Below, one piece after another: positions 1 through 6,757 of a stretch of 64,000 nt of DNA (positions are counted from its first letter, which is position 1; the number at the start of each line of letters is the position of its first letter). A program made the translations under genes and the position numbers. This DNA comes from Salinimicrobium gaetbulicola (GTDB taxonomy: Bacteria; Bacteroidota; Bacteroidia; Flavobacteriales; Flavobacteriaceae). The DNA is taken from the NCBI RefSeq assembly GCF_042676025.1, contig NZ_JBHTJP010000035.1, positions 1 through 64,000 on the forward strand, written 5' to 3'. Under the pieces are notes generated by a model. The model was not told the DNA's origin, made no database searches, and worked only from the letters and a program-made list of their open reading frames with translations.

Positions 1-35
1 TTATTATTAAAACGACAAGAAAATAATAAAACGTT

Positions 36-167
36 GCACAACAATGAATAACACAAATTGCTCAATACCTTCCAAAAGTGACATTTTTGACTACCTTTAA
101 AATTGACCTTTTAACTAACAAATTCGAGTTCCCAGGCCGCAACTTGCGATAATCGCAACCGTTAGGC
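36..167 (+). repeat. attC-like site A (full, 132 bp)
   Basis: Left outer box GCACAAC at 36-42 and right outer box GTTAGGC at 161-167; the latter fits the integron GTTRRRY consensus exactly. The inner arms are the most degenerate of the array (left AATGAATAACACAAATTG, right CCGCAACTTGCGATAATCG). The centre carries the shared block GACATTTTTGACTACC. Bases 1-35 would be the tail of a cassette that begins outside the window. Confidence 0.7.
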
Positions 168-189
168 AAAATTTCAGAAAATTCCAATA

Positions 190-810
190 ATGAAGAAAAT
201 CTTACTGACCTTGATCCTGCTTTCTACAAGTTTAAACTTCTATTCTCAATCTGATAAAGATGAGTTATTAGAACAAAATATTGAACAATTAGTTGAAGAA
301 TTAAAATTCATGTATCACTATGATCAAGCTACAAGAGAATATTTGTACTATCAAACATTTGATAAATCGATCACAGATAGCATTGAAAATTTAAGCGATG
401 AATTAAAGAAAAACAGGTTAGAATTTACTCCGATAAAATCTGATAGCCTGGAAAACCAAATCTGGCAGAACTATATTACTCCAATGGATAAAATCCATAC
501 GGAGAGAATGATTGAAATAACAAAAAAATATGGCTTTCCTTCAGCAGAAAGATTGAAAAAATATTCGGAGGAATCAATAGATTTCAGCCCTCTGATATTA
601 TTAATTCATTCTCCATTTTCATATTCAGAGGATTTAAAGAAAATAGCTAAAATAGAAAAGGAACAAGGAAGATTGGAAAAATGTGATTATGGATATTTAT
701 TATGGCATCTAAATGGAAGATCTGATTTTCAACCAATGCTCGATAATGGTTATGAAATGATAAAAAATGAAGATGGAACTGTCAAACTAAAACCGGTAGA
801 TTGCGATTAG
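190..810 (+). CDS. Secreted protein of unknown function (cassette 1)
   Basis: The 206-residue product begins with a signal peptide (about residues 1-19, hydrophobic core LLTLILLSTSL, likely cleaved near YSQ/S) and is otherwise soluble, charged and helical. A central stretch, about residues 100-150, with 'KYGFPSAERL' and 'LILLIHSP', loosely recalls the DUF6624 family, which has a KYGWP-type motif followed by a histidine helix; this is a weak match by eye. The ATG lies 22 bases after the GTTAGGC box of site A and the TAG stop lies 7 bases before site B, the tight packing expected of an integron cassette. No promoter is evident. Base composition is markedly AT-rich compared with the housekeeping genes further right. 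I do not recognise a function. Confidence 0.75.
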   Translation: MKKILLTLILLSTSLNFYSQSDKDELLEQNIEQLVEELKFMYHYDQATREYLYYQTFDKSITDSIENLSDELKKNRLEFTPIKSDSLENQIWQNYITPMDKIHTERMIEITKKYGFPSAERLKKYSEESIDFSPLILLIHSPFSYSEDLKKIAKIEKEQGRLEKCDYGYLLWHLNGRSDFQPMLDNGYEMIKNEDGTVKLKPVDCD

Positions 811-817
811 AAACTTT

Positions 818-951
818 ACACAACAACGGTTAACGAGCAAATTGCGGAGACCTTTCAAAAATGACATTTTTGACTACTTTTAAAATCAACAATTAAACTG
901 ACAAACCCGCGTCTCCAAACCCGCAACTTGCGTTAACCGGGAACGTTGCCC
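818..951 (+). repeat. attC-like site B (full, 134 bp)
   Basis: Outer boxes ACACAAC (818-824) and GTTGCCC (945-951). The inner left arm GTTAACGAGCAAATTGCGG pairs with the right arm CCGCAACTTGCGTTAAC, leaving two extra bases on the left arm, reminiscent of extrahelical bases in attC hairpins. The centre contains a nine-base inverted repeat around one base (TCAAAAATG-A-CATTTTTGA). Confidence 0.78.
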
Positions 952-971
952 AACATTTAAAAATCTCATTT

Positions 972-1529
972 ATGACCAAAAAAGATTTCTTTAGAATACT
1001 TATTAAGTTGTTCGGAATTTATGCGCTCATATTATCATTATTCACTTATATACCTTCTAATATTAGTTATATCACTTATCAATTTGAGCCAATTAATCTG
1101 ATTTATGTTTTTGGATTCACTGCTCTAATAATTGGAGTTTATATTTTACTTATTCGCCAAACAGATCGGATAATAAACCTTCTTAAAATTGATAAAGGAT
1201 TCGATGATGAAAGAATAATTCTTGGCGAATTAAACGCTGTTAAAATACTTCAGCTCGGACTTATAATTATTGGAGGATTTTTAATTATTGATTATTTACC
1301 AAATTTTTTAAACTATACTTTTTTAGCTTTTAAAGGTCAGGTATCGCCCAGCGGACTAAATTATATGGAACAAGTTCAGTTCGGATCACCAACTGATTAT
1401 TTGAATTGGTTTGTTTCCGGATTTAATTTAATCCTGGGCTACTTACTACTGACCAACTATTTAAGAATAGCTAAATGGTTGAATAGAAAAGATAAAAACG
1501 TTGGGCAACAGCGGTTAACGAGCAAATAG
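972..1529 (+). CDS. Four-helix membrane protein, unknown function (cassette 2)
   Basis: A 185-residue hydrophobic protein with four probable membrane segments (about residues 8-28, 38-60, 92-112 and 145-165) and a short basic C-terminus. No family recognised. The ATG lies 20 bases after the GTT box of site B. The reading frame runs into the next recombination site: the last residues (NVGQQRLTSK) are encoded by the site's left outer and inner boxes, and the TAG stop is part of its inner arm (GAGCAAATAG). The cassette's first ten bases (GTTGCCCAAC) are the exact reverse complement of the bases at its end (GTTGGGCAAC at 1500-1509), which is the signature expected of a genuine integron cassette. 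Confidence 0.75.
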   Translation: MTKKDFFRILIKLFGIYALILSLFTYIPSNISYITYQFEPINLIYVFGFTALIIGVYILLIRQTDRIINLLKIDKGFDDERIILGELNAVKILQLGLIIIGGFLIIDYLPNFLNYTFLAFKGQVSPSGLNYMEQVQFGSPTDYLNWFVSGFNLILGYLLLTNYLRIAKWLNRKDKNVGQQRLTSK

Positions 1530-1552
1530 CGTCAGATCCTTCTAAAATGACA
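1503..1552 (+). repeat. attC-like half-site C (left half only)
   Basis: The outer box GGGCAAC (1503-1509), inner arm GTTAACGAGCAAATAGCG and the beginning of the central block (CCTTCTAAAATGACA) are present. The remaining centre, right inner arm and GTT box are missing; the sequence runs straight into the next gene, whose ATG is the ATGACA of the central block. It looks like a deletion that fused two cassettes. Confidence 0.7.
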
Positions 1553-1894
1553 GTAGAAGAAATAAAACTAAAGATAAAATGGTGGGAATCTAAAAGGTGG
1601 ATTTTCAACCTCGTTGTTGGATTATTTGGTGCCTATGCCGTTTACGACGGACTTTCAAGAGAGGAAATTTATTGGTCTAATGCAGACCTGATCGGAATCC
1701 TTCTTTGGGGAATTGGAGCCAACATCTTTTATTCAGCAGGAATATTGGTCGAACTATTCAATTGGTATTACTTAAATAACAGGATCACTTTTGCAAAGTT
1801 CCGGATGATGTTTTTTATAGCCGGACTTTTATTTAGTTGCTTTTGGACTTTATGGTGTGGATGGAATTACTTTTCTAAACCTTTTCTATGGTAA
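1547..1894 (+). CDS. Small membrane protein, unknown function (cassette 3)
   Basis: A 115-residue protein with three probable membrane segments (about residues 17-36, 46-68 and 82-108) and many tryptophans in and near the helices. It resembles no family I can name. Its start codon is drawn from the truncated recombination site C: other sites read AAAATGACATTTTTGAC here, whereas this one becomes AAAATGACAGTAGAAG and continues as an open frame. The N-terminus may therefore be a fusion product and the original start could have been lost. The TAA stop precedes site D by 10 bases. Expression would have to come from read-through or from within cassette 2. Confidence 0.65.
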   Translation: MTVEEIKLKIKWWESKRWIFNLVVGLFGAYAVYDGLSREEIYWSNADLIGILLWGIGANIFYSAGILVELFNWYYLNNRITFAKFRMMFFIAGLLFSCFWTLWCGWNYFSKPFLW

Positions 1895-1904
1895 AAAAAA
1901 CTAA

Positions 1905-2037
1905 CTACAACATCGGTTAACGAGCAAATAGCGGGAGATCTTTTAAAATGACATTTTTGACTACCTTTAAAAATACTATTTAATCGACAAATTTCGTTTC
2001 CCAGGCCCGCTACTTACGTTGACCGGGCGGGTTGTAA
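1905..2037 (+). repeat. attC-like site D (full, 133 bp)
   Basis: Outer boxes CTACAAC (1905-1911) and GTTGTAA (2031-2037), which are near reverse complements of each other. Inner arms GTTAACGAGCAAATAGCGGG and CCCGCTACTTACGTTGAC pair with a few changes. The centre is the conserved block TAAAATGACATTTTTGACTA. Confidence 0.78.
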
Positions 2038-2070
2038 GCAATGCAAAAAACTAACGATTAAGAACATTGG

Positions 2071-2511
2071 ATGGAGACAATAGTAACGATAATATCAATC
2101 ATTCTTTTGCTCCCACTCCTTTCGGTCCCAGTTCTTCTTTTCATTGGAATAAAAAAATGGAAACGACCAAAAGTTAACTTTCCGACTTATTTGATGATTG
2201 GACTGATAATCACAGCAGTTATTTCAGGGACATTTGCGTGGTGGGCGGACTATTCTGACCAACTTTTAATGATTCATTACGGCTATGACTTTGACGCAAT
2301 GAACGACACAGATCGATTTGAAAATGTGGTACTCCAGAATCTTGAAAGAGTAAAACAACTCGAAATTGGATACTTTGGAATCGGTTGGCCGTTACAAGCA
2401 ATTATGACTTTCGTTTTCTATTCGCCATTCCTGGTAATAGTTTACTTGGTCGGGCATTTGATAACGAAAGCTAAAAGAAAAAATAAAGAACATGCGCCTA
2501 ACAACGGTTAA
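2071..2511 (+). CDS. Membrane protein, unknown function (cassette 4)
   Basis: A 146-residue protein with three probable membrane segments (about residues 4-27, 38-58 and 108-132), a soluble loop of about 45 residues between the second and third, and a basic tail. No family recognised. The C-terminal residues HAPNNG and the TAA stop are encoded by the left end of site E (GCCTAACAACGGTTAA), so the recombination site contributes coding sequence. The start follows the GTT box of site D by 34 bases. Promoterless by eye. Confidence 0.72.
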   Translation: METIVTIISIILLLPLLSVPVLLFIGIKKWKRPKVNFPTYLMIGLIITAVISGTFAWWADYSDQLLMIHYGYDFDAMNDTDRFENVVLQNLERVKQLEIGYFGIGWPLQAIMTFVFYSPFLVIVYLVGHLITKAKRKNKEHAPNNG

Positions 2512-2629
2512 CGAGCAAATAGCGGAAGAGCCTTCTAAAATGACATTTTTGACTACCTTTAAAACTATAACTTAACCGACAAATTCACGTTTCCCAAGCC
2601 GCCACTTTCGTTAACCGGGAACGTTAGAG
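2496..2629 (+). repeat. attC-like site E (full, 134 bp)
   Basis: The outer box GCCTAAC (2496-2502) fits RYYYAAC exactly; the right box is GTTAGAG (2623-2629). Inner arms GTTAACGAGCAAATAGCGG and CCGCCACTTTCGTTAAC are complementary at most positions. The central block TCTAAAATGACATTTTTGAC is shared with sites A, B and D. Confidence 0.8.
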
Positions 2630-2639
2630 CCAATGTGAA

Positions 2640-3092
2640 ATGACACAGGAAGAAATTATGTTTTTTGAACTAAAAGGAAGTGGAGACTTTCTCCGAATTG
2701 ATGTAATCGGAATTGCTCTTCCAGACGTAGAAGACGACTGGGATCAAAAGTGGGTAAAATCAAAAGTATCTCTAAAAGCAGGAGGGTTCTCTGGACAATT
2801 TGATTGTGATTTGGTGACAACAGACTTTAAAAAATTTAGAGACCAGTTATCTGAACTTTACGAAAAGATGAACGGAGTTGCCCTTTTTGACACCCTAGAA
2901 GAACAAATTTATCTCAAAATAAAAGGAGACGGAATCGGACATTTTAAAGCTGATTGTAAAGTTATGGATAGTATTGGAACAGGTAACGCTCTTGAATTTA
3001 AGTTAGAATTTGACCAAACCTTTATCCCTCAAATGATAATCCAACTTGACGATATAATGCGGACTTTTCCAAATTCCGCTAATCAAAAATAG
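2640..3092 (+). CDS. WapI-like immunity family protein (cassette 5)
   Basis: A 150-residue soluble protein without signal peptide. The pattern 'PDVEDDWDQKWVKSKVSLKAGGFSGQF', followed by 'FRDQLSELYEKMNG' and a C-terminal 'LEFDQTFIP..I.QLD', closely resembles the small WapI-type immunity/hypothetical family of about 130-150 residues found next to polymorphic toxins and in accessory DNA. The family call is from memory of the motif pattern. No partner toxin is present nearby, so a role as an orphan immunity gene is inference. The ATG is 10 bases after the GTT box of site E, leaving almost no leader. Eight of the nine terminal bases of the cassette (GTTAGAGCC at the start, GGCGCTAAC at the end) are complementary. 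Confidence 0.75.
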   Translation: MTQEEIMFFELKGSGDFLRIDVIGIALPDVEDDWDQKWVKSKVSLKAGGFSGQFDCDLVTTDFKKFRDQLSELYEKMNGVALFDTLEEQIYLKIKGDGIGHFKADCKVMDSIGTGNALEFKLEFDQTFIPQMIIQLDDIMRTFPNSANQK

Positions 3093-3114
3093 CACCTGAT
3101 AAAAAAAACACAGG

Positions 3115-3245
3115 CGCTAACAACGGTTATCAAAAACGGCTTTTTTGAGAGATATTTTCCTACATTTATTTCCACAAGAAAAATCGTTTCCGCCCAAAGT
3201 GCCATCTTCCCTACTCGCCACTTTTGTTAACCGGAGACGTTGTAC
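3115..3245 (+). repeat. attC-like site F (full, divergent centre)
   Basis: Outer boxes CGCTAAC (3115-3121) and GTTGTAC (3239-3245); inner arms CGGTTATCAAAAACGGC and GCCACTTTTGTTAACCG. The centre differs from the other sites (no GACATTTTTGAC block) but total length is conserved, which suggests that spacing and pairing matter more than central sequence. Confidence 0.7.
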
Positions 3246-3262
3246 ACAAAATCTACGCAAAC

Positions 3263-3919
3263 ATGAACAAAAGAATATTCCTTTTAATTTTTTCTGTAGT
3301 AACAATATCCTGTAAGTCTCAAAACCATTTTAATTATTCTAAGGGATTTTCTGACTGCTTATCCAACAAGGACATAGAACTTTTGGACAAAGCAACACAA
3401 ATATTCGAACAGAAATTATCTGAATATTATGGAGGTAAAAATGCCAATGAAAACTTTATGTTGTACCTAAAGGATTCGGGTTCGATACCTCCCTCATTAA
3501 AACCTCCCAAATTTTATTACAACCATGAATCTTTGGAGATTATTCAAGAATTGAAACGCAATGGAACTTATGAAAAGATATGGAGAGATTATGACCCCGA
3601 TGATTCTTCAGAGGATAATATTGAGATTATACAACTGGATGGATCTGATGAACCCGAAAGGAAACCATTAAAGATGGCCTTTCTAGATCCAAATGGTGAT
3701 TATCTTGATTGTATCAAAAGATACTATTCCAATAAACCAATAAAAGAAGTCTTAATTATTCAATCAGAACATGGAGATATTGCTACTTCAGTTATCGCAA
3801 GTGTTTTAAAAAAGCAATTAAAAGAAAAAGATTTTGAAAATGGTTTAAATAAAGTAATAGTGGCTATCTCGTCGTACTATGAAATGACTATTCTACTTAA
3901 GAACAATCCGAAGCCTTGA
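3263..3919 (+). CDS. Lipoprotein of unknown function (cassette 6)
   Basis: The start chosen gives 218 residues beginning with a lipoprotein signal (MNKRIFLLIFSVVTISCKSQ; lipobox ending at Cys17). A frame extension to 3224 would begin inside the recombination site and disrupt the signal peptide, so it was rejected. The mature part is soluble, with an acidic stretch around residues 102-125 (DYDPDDSSEDN) and a C-terminal helical part. No family recognised. It is the second exported protein in the array after cassette 1. The stop lies 7 bases before site G. Confidence 0.72.
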   Translation: MNKRIFLLIFSVVTISCKSQNHFNYSKGFSDCLSNKDIELLDKATQIFEQKLSEYYGGKNANENFMLYLKDSGSIPPSLKPPKFYYNHESLEIIQELKRNGTYEKIWRDYDPDDSSEDNIEIIQLDGSDEPERKPLKMAFLDPNGDYLDCIKRYYSNKPIKEVLIIQSEHGDIATSVIASVLKKQLKEKDFENGLNKVIVAISSYYEMTILLKNNPKP

Positions 3920-3925
3920 TACTGC

Positions 3926-4059
3926 AGCCAACATCGGTTATCAGCAAATAACTGGCATTTCAGTAAAATGTGATATTTTAGACAACAAGTAACAAACAAC
4001 AAAGCCGACAAGAACGCGTCCCTACTCCACGCTACTTGCGTCAACCAGCGGCGTTGGCC
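3926..4059 (+). repeat. attC-like site G (full, 134 bp)
   Basis: Outer boxes AGCCAAC (3926-3932) and GTTGGCC (4053-4059), complementary at six of seven bases. Inner arms CGGTTATCAGCAAATAAC and GCTACTTGCGTCAACC. The centre is diverged (AAAATGTGATATTTTAGAC) but in the same place as the shared block of other sites. Confidence 0.74.
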
Positions 4060-4071
4060 ACAAGCAAAAAA

Positions 4072-4656
4072 ATGAAATCAACTAAGAAGAAAAACTACTT
4101 AAAAGGGAAAACCGTCTTTATAGTTTCAATGATTGTAATTCTAGCAACCTTCTTAACGGTGTGGCTGACTGGAATAAATTACAACAGAGAAATAACTTCT
4201 AATTTATATTTATCCCTCTCCATAATTGGTGTAATTCTATTTCTATTCATGACATACGGACTATATAAAGGAGTCGGATTAGAAGATGATTTTCCAAAAT
4301 ATAGAAGCTTTAAAAAAGGAGATCTATTTGGAAGTACTCATCCAGGAACAATAGAAACACCAGATACAGATGTGGGAGATGGAATTGCGGGCTTAATTTT
4401 ATCCATTGTATTATGGATATTGGTAACAATCGCAATGATTATATTATTGATCCTATTGGAAGCAATTTTCTGGTTCTCTTTATTTATAATTATAATGATG
4501 CTTTATTGGGTCTTTTTCAGAGCTCTAAAATTAGTTTTTAGCAAATCAGACAAAACATTTGGAGACATTTTTTCATCTATCTCATATTCTTTGACATATA
4601 CAATTCTATATTTAGGATGGATATATGGAATAGTTTACCTGACAGAAATTTTATAG
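4072..4656 (+). CDS. Multi-pass membrane protein, unknown function (cassette 7)
   Basis: Using the ATG at 4072 the product has 194 residues: a lysine-rich N-terminus, two membrane segments (about residues 14-35 and 46-66), a soluble loop of about 40 residues, then two or three long hydrophobic stretches (about 106-155 and 172-192). An upstream TTG at 4036 lies inside site G and would add site-encoded residues, so it was rejected. No family recognised. The cassette starts GTTGGCCACAAGC and ends GCCTGTGGCCAAC: twelve of thirteen bases are reverse complementary, the best example after cassette 2. Confidence 0.72.
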   Translation: MKSTKKKNYLKGKTVFIVSMIVILATFLTVWLTGINYNREITSNLYLSLSIIGVILFLFMTYGLYKGVGLEDDFPKYRSFKKGDLFGSTHPGTIETPDTDVGDGIAGLILSIVLWILVTIAMIILLILLEAIFWFSLFIIIMMLYWVFFRALKLVFSKSDKTFGDIFSSISYSLTYTILYLGWIYGIVYLTEIL

Positions 4657-4666
4657 ACAAGCCTGT

Positions 4667-4710
4667 GGCCAACAACGGTTCATCGCCAATAAGCGGCAGA
4701 AATTTAGTGC
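4667..4710 (+). repeat. attC-like half-site H (left half only)
   Basis: The outer box GGCCAAC (4667-4673) and a degenerate inner arm (CGGTTCATCGCCAATAAGCGGC) are present. No right arm or GTT box follows before the next ATG at 4732, so the site appears truncated and its downstream cassette fixed in place. Confidence 0.6.
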
Positions 4711-4731
4711 AACCCAATAACCAGAACATCA

Positions 4732-5268
4732 ATGGAACTAAAATCTTTTCCGACATTAACCACAGAAAGACTTTTATTGAGGGAAATTAAACTTTCAGAC
4801 TCTGATGTTATACTTTTCTTACGCTCTGATGAGACTGTCACTAAATTCATTGAAAGACCTGAAAACAGAAAAACCAGGAATATCGCTGATGCCAGGAAAT
4901 TCATAAAAGAAATAGATAAATACTTTGAAACAAACAGATCGATCACCTGGGGGATAACATTAAAAAATGACCCCGGGCTCATAGGAACGATTTGTCTTTG
5001 GAATTTTTCTAAGGATCATAAAATTGCTGAAGTTGGATATGATTTAGACCCTAAGTTTCAAAAACAGGGAATAATGAATGAAGCTTTAAAGGAGACTATC
5101 AGATATGCTTTTCAAAAATTGAAACTGGAAAAAATCGAAGCTTTTACCCATAATGAAAACCATGATTCGAAGAGATTGTTAGGAAAAAACGGATTCCGGT
5201 TTGTTGAAAATAGAAAAGACCTTAATAATGAATCCAATGTTATTTTTGAACTTAATTCCTTTATGTAA
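4732..5268 (+). CDS. GNAT family N-acetyltransferase, RimJ/RimL-like (last cassette)
   Basis: A 178-residue protein with the GNAT fold of the RimJ/RimL (Acetyltransf_3) type: the N-terminal 'LTTERLLLREIKLSDSD', the strand 'LIGTICLWNF' around residues 83-92, the acetyl-CoA loop region 'DPKFQKQGIMNEALK' around residues 105-119 (a relaxed Q/RxxGxG/A), and the terminal 'NENHDSKRLLGKNGFRFVE'. It would transfer acetyl from acetyl-CoA to an amine on a protein terminus or small molecule; the substrate cannot be told. GNATs are a frequent class of integron cassette gene. It follows a truncated site and has no site after it, so it is probably the end of the array or now immobile. Confidence 0.85.
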   Translation: MELKSFPTLTTERLLLREIKLSDSDVILFLRSDETVTKFIERPENRKTRNIADARKFIKEIDKYFETNRSITWGITLKNDPGLIGTICLWNFSKDHKIAEVGYDLDPKFQKQGIMNEALKETIRYAFQKLKLEKIEAFTHNENHDSKRLLGKNGFRFVENRKDLNNESNVIFELNSFM

Positions 5269-5324
5269 AGAGTCAGACTAAAAAACAAATGACAATAGGT
5301 ATTTCAAAAACATCAGTTATAAAA

Positions 5325-5348
5325 AAAGGAACCCAAATGGGTTCCTTT
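5325..5348. terminator. Bidirectional terminator
   Basis: Perfect ten-base stem AAAGGAACCC/GGGTTCCTTT with loop AAAT, flanked by an A run on the left and T-rich sequence on the right. It serves the GNAT gene on the plus strand and the glycosyltransferase on the minus strand, and insulates the cassette array. Confidence 0.85.
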
Positions 5349-5368
5349 ACTTTTATGTTTTAATTCAC

Positions 5369-6757
5369 TTATCCTCTGGTCAACCAACCTCTCCTACTTG
5401 CCGTTGCAATAGCATACGGAGTGATCCAGAACAATCCGAAGGTGTAAAGGATGCTGTATGAATAAGCCCAGAAAGATTCTGATAATTTATATCGCTTCGC
5501 ATAGAACAGTACCGGGAAGCTGGATAATATCAATATACTTAATAGCGTAGAGCTAATGAACAACACCGGATGCATCGAAATAAAGAACAGCATCAGCAAT
5601 ATTGAAGGGTAACTCATGACTAACTTTATTACCTGGTTAATGAACAGTATTCGTGATCCGGCCTTAGAACCTTCTCTGAAGTCTGTAAACACATACTTCG
5701 CCATTGCCAGGTTTTCACGCACGTTACTTCGTCCCCATCTAATGAACATCTTATATAGTCCGGTATATTTCTCGGGAACATTAGTAAAGGCGTAAGCGTT
5801 TCTTTGGAAAAGAACATGGTATCCCTGCTTCAGGATCATGTTCGTCATGGCTCTGTCCTCCCCAATATCTGAAGGTTGCCCCATAAAGGTCTGGTTGATC
5901 CACTCATCGAGACATCCAAAAACAGCATCTCTTCTATAGGCAGCAAGGGCTCCGGGAGTACACAATACCGATTCCAGGCTACTTTCAGCAGAACGAACAA
6001 ATTCAAAGCTCAACACGAAACTCACATCGAGCATTTTAGGCAATAATGCCTTTTTTCCGTTATTCAGAACACGAATGTTACCGGCTACCGCCCCGCATTT
6101 CTCATTCACTACGAATGGGCTTACCAGGTTACGCAGTGTATCTTCAGTAACTTCAGAATCACTGTCTACAGTCACGAAAACCTCACCGGTCCCAATATTA
6201 AAACCACGGTAAAGAGCATGACGCTTTCCTTTATTTTCAGGCTGCTGGTAGATACTTACACGGTCACCAAGACTTTTCTTGGCTTCCTGCATCCAATGCC
6301 AGGTATCATCCTTACTCCCATCATCAATGGCCAGCAACTGTAGTTTTCCAGCAGGATAATCACTCTTTGCTAGGCTCATCAAGGTTGCCCACACTTGTTT
6401 ACCTTCATTATACGCCGGAACGATCACCGTACAGGTAGGCAACTCTTCGTTAGATACAGACTCTACGGGCTTATAGCGGAAATATAGATACAGGTTATAA
6501 ACAAAGAATCCGGCTTTGAACAAGAATAGTCCTCCTGCAATGATGAAAAATGCCATCCCCCAATTGGAATCCAGCTTTTCCATGTGATACCTGTCAAAAT
6601 CATTTTGCAAAGCATACACCAGGTAGGCAGCGCCCATGAGAAGAACCAGGCTGCTTGCTCTTACTAAAATTCCTCTAAGATCTCTTTGCTTTTTAGGTTT
6701 AATGGATTTATTATTCTTTGTATTCGCTTGATTTGAAGCTATTGTTTCACTTTTCAT
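5369..6757 (-). CDS. Membrane glycosyltransferase family 2 (hyaluronan/chitin synthase-like)
   Basis: The start at 6757 gives 462 residues; the longer frame to 6826 adds a very basic, unlikely N-terminus. Two membrane segments (about residues 30-50 and 67-92) precede a GT-A domain with 'CTVIVPAYNEG', 'LLAIDDGSKDDTW', the DxD-type 'TVDSDSEV' and the acceptor motif 'GEDRAMTNMIL'. A Q/RxxRW-like 'RWGRSNVREN' follows, then about four C-terminal membrane segments. This is the plan of processive polysaccharide synthases that polymerise a sugar from UDP-sugar donors while extruding the chain. The product cannot be named. It stands alone, with no export or modification genes beside it, which is unusual for an exopolysaccharide locus. 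Confidence 0.85.
   Translation of the reverse strand: MKSETIASNQANTKNNKSIKPKKQRDLRGILVRASSLVLLMGAAYLVYALQNDFDRYHMEKLDSNWGMAFFIIAGGLFLFKAGFFVYNLYLYFRYKPVESVSNEELPTCTVIVPAYNEGKQVWATLMSLAKSDYPAGKLQLLAIDDGSKDDTWHWMQEAKKSLGDRVSIYQQPENKGKRHALYRGFNIGTGEVFVTVDSDSEVTEDTLRNLVSPFVVNEKCGAVAGNIRVLNNGKKALLPKMLDVSFVLSFEFVRSAESSLESVLCTPGALAAYRRDAVFGCLDEWINQTFMGQPSDIGEDRAMTNMILKQGYHVLFQRNAYAFTNVPEKYTGLYKMFIRWGRSNVRENLAMAKYVFTDFREGSKAGSRILFINQVIKLVMSYPSILLMLFFISMHPVLFISSTLLSILILSSFPVLFYAKRYKLSESFWAYSYSILYTFGLFWITPYAIATASRRGWLTRG

Larger units (their letters stand above)
1..5320 (+). mobile_element. Integron-like gene cassette array (distal part)
   Basis: Eight co-oriented short genes are separated by elements that share one sequence plan and an almost fixed length (131-134 bp when complete). 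The elements match the layout of integron attC sites: outer boxes (RYYYAAC-like and GTTRRRY-like), unequal short spacers, complementary inner boxes with extra bases on the left arm, and a long AT-rich centre like that of Vibrio VCRs. Genes start shortly after the GTT box and stop just before or inside the next element, as cassette genes do. No integrase gene or attI is visible; by orientation they would lie to the left of base 1. The array ends after the GNAT gene, where no further site is seen. The attC reading is inference from sequence pattern; the repeat structure itself is directly visible. Confidence 0.75.

Noticed and set aside
3117..3305. 62-codon open frame on the minus strand inside site F
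   Set aside because: It runs through the recombination site and the start of the lipoprotein gene on the other strand; a shadow without independent support.
36..4710. The repeats as MITEs or other non-autonomous transposons
   Set aside because: They sit only between genes of one orientation, have constant length, match attC layout, and gene-unit ends (not repeat flanks) are complementary. No target duplications are visible. Kept as the main alternative, not preferred.
36..4710. CRISPR array
   Set aside because: Repeat units are over 130 bp and the intervening sequences are full genes of variable length; no short repeat-spacer periodicity and no cas genes.
5369..6757. The glycosyltransferase as part of the integron array
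   Set aside because: It lies on the other strand, beyond a bidirectional terminator, with no site on either side.
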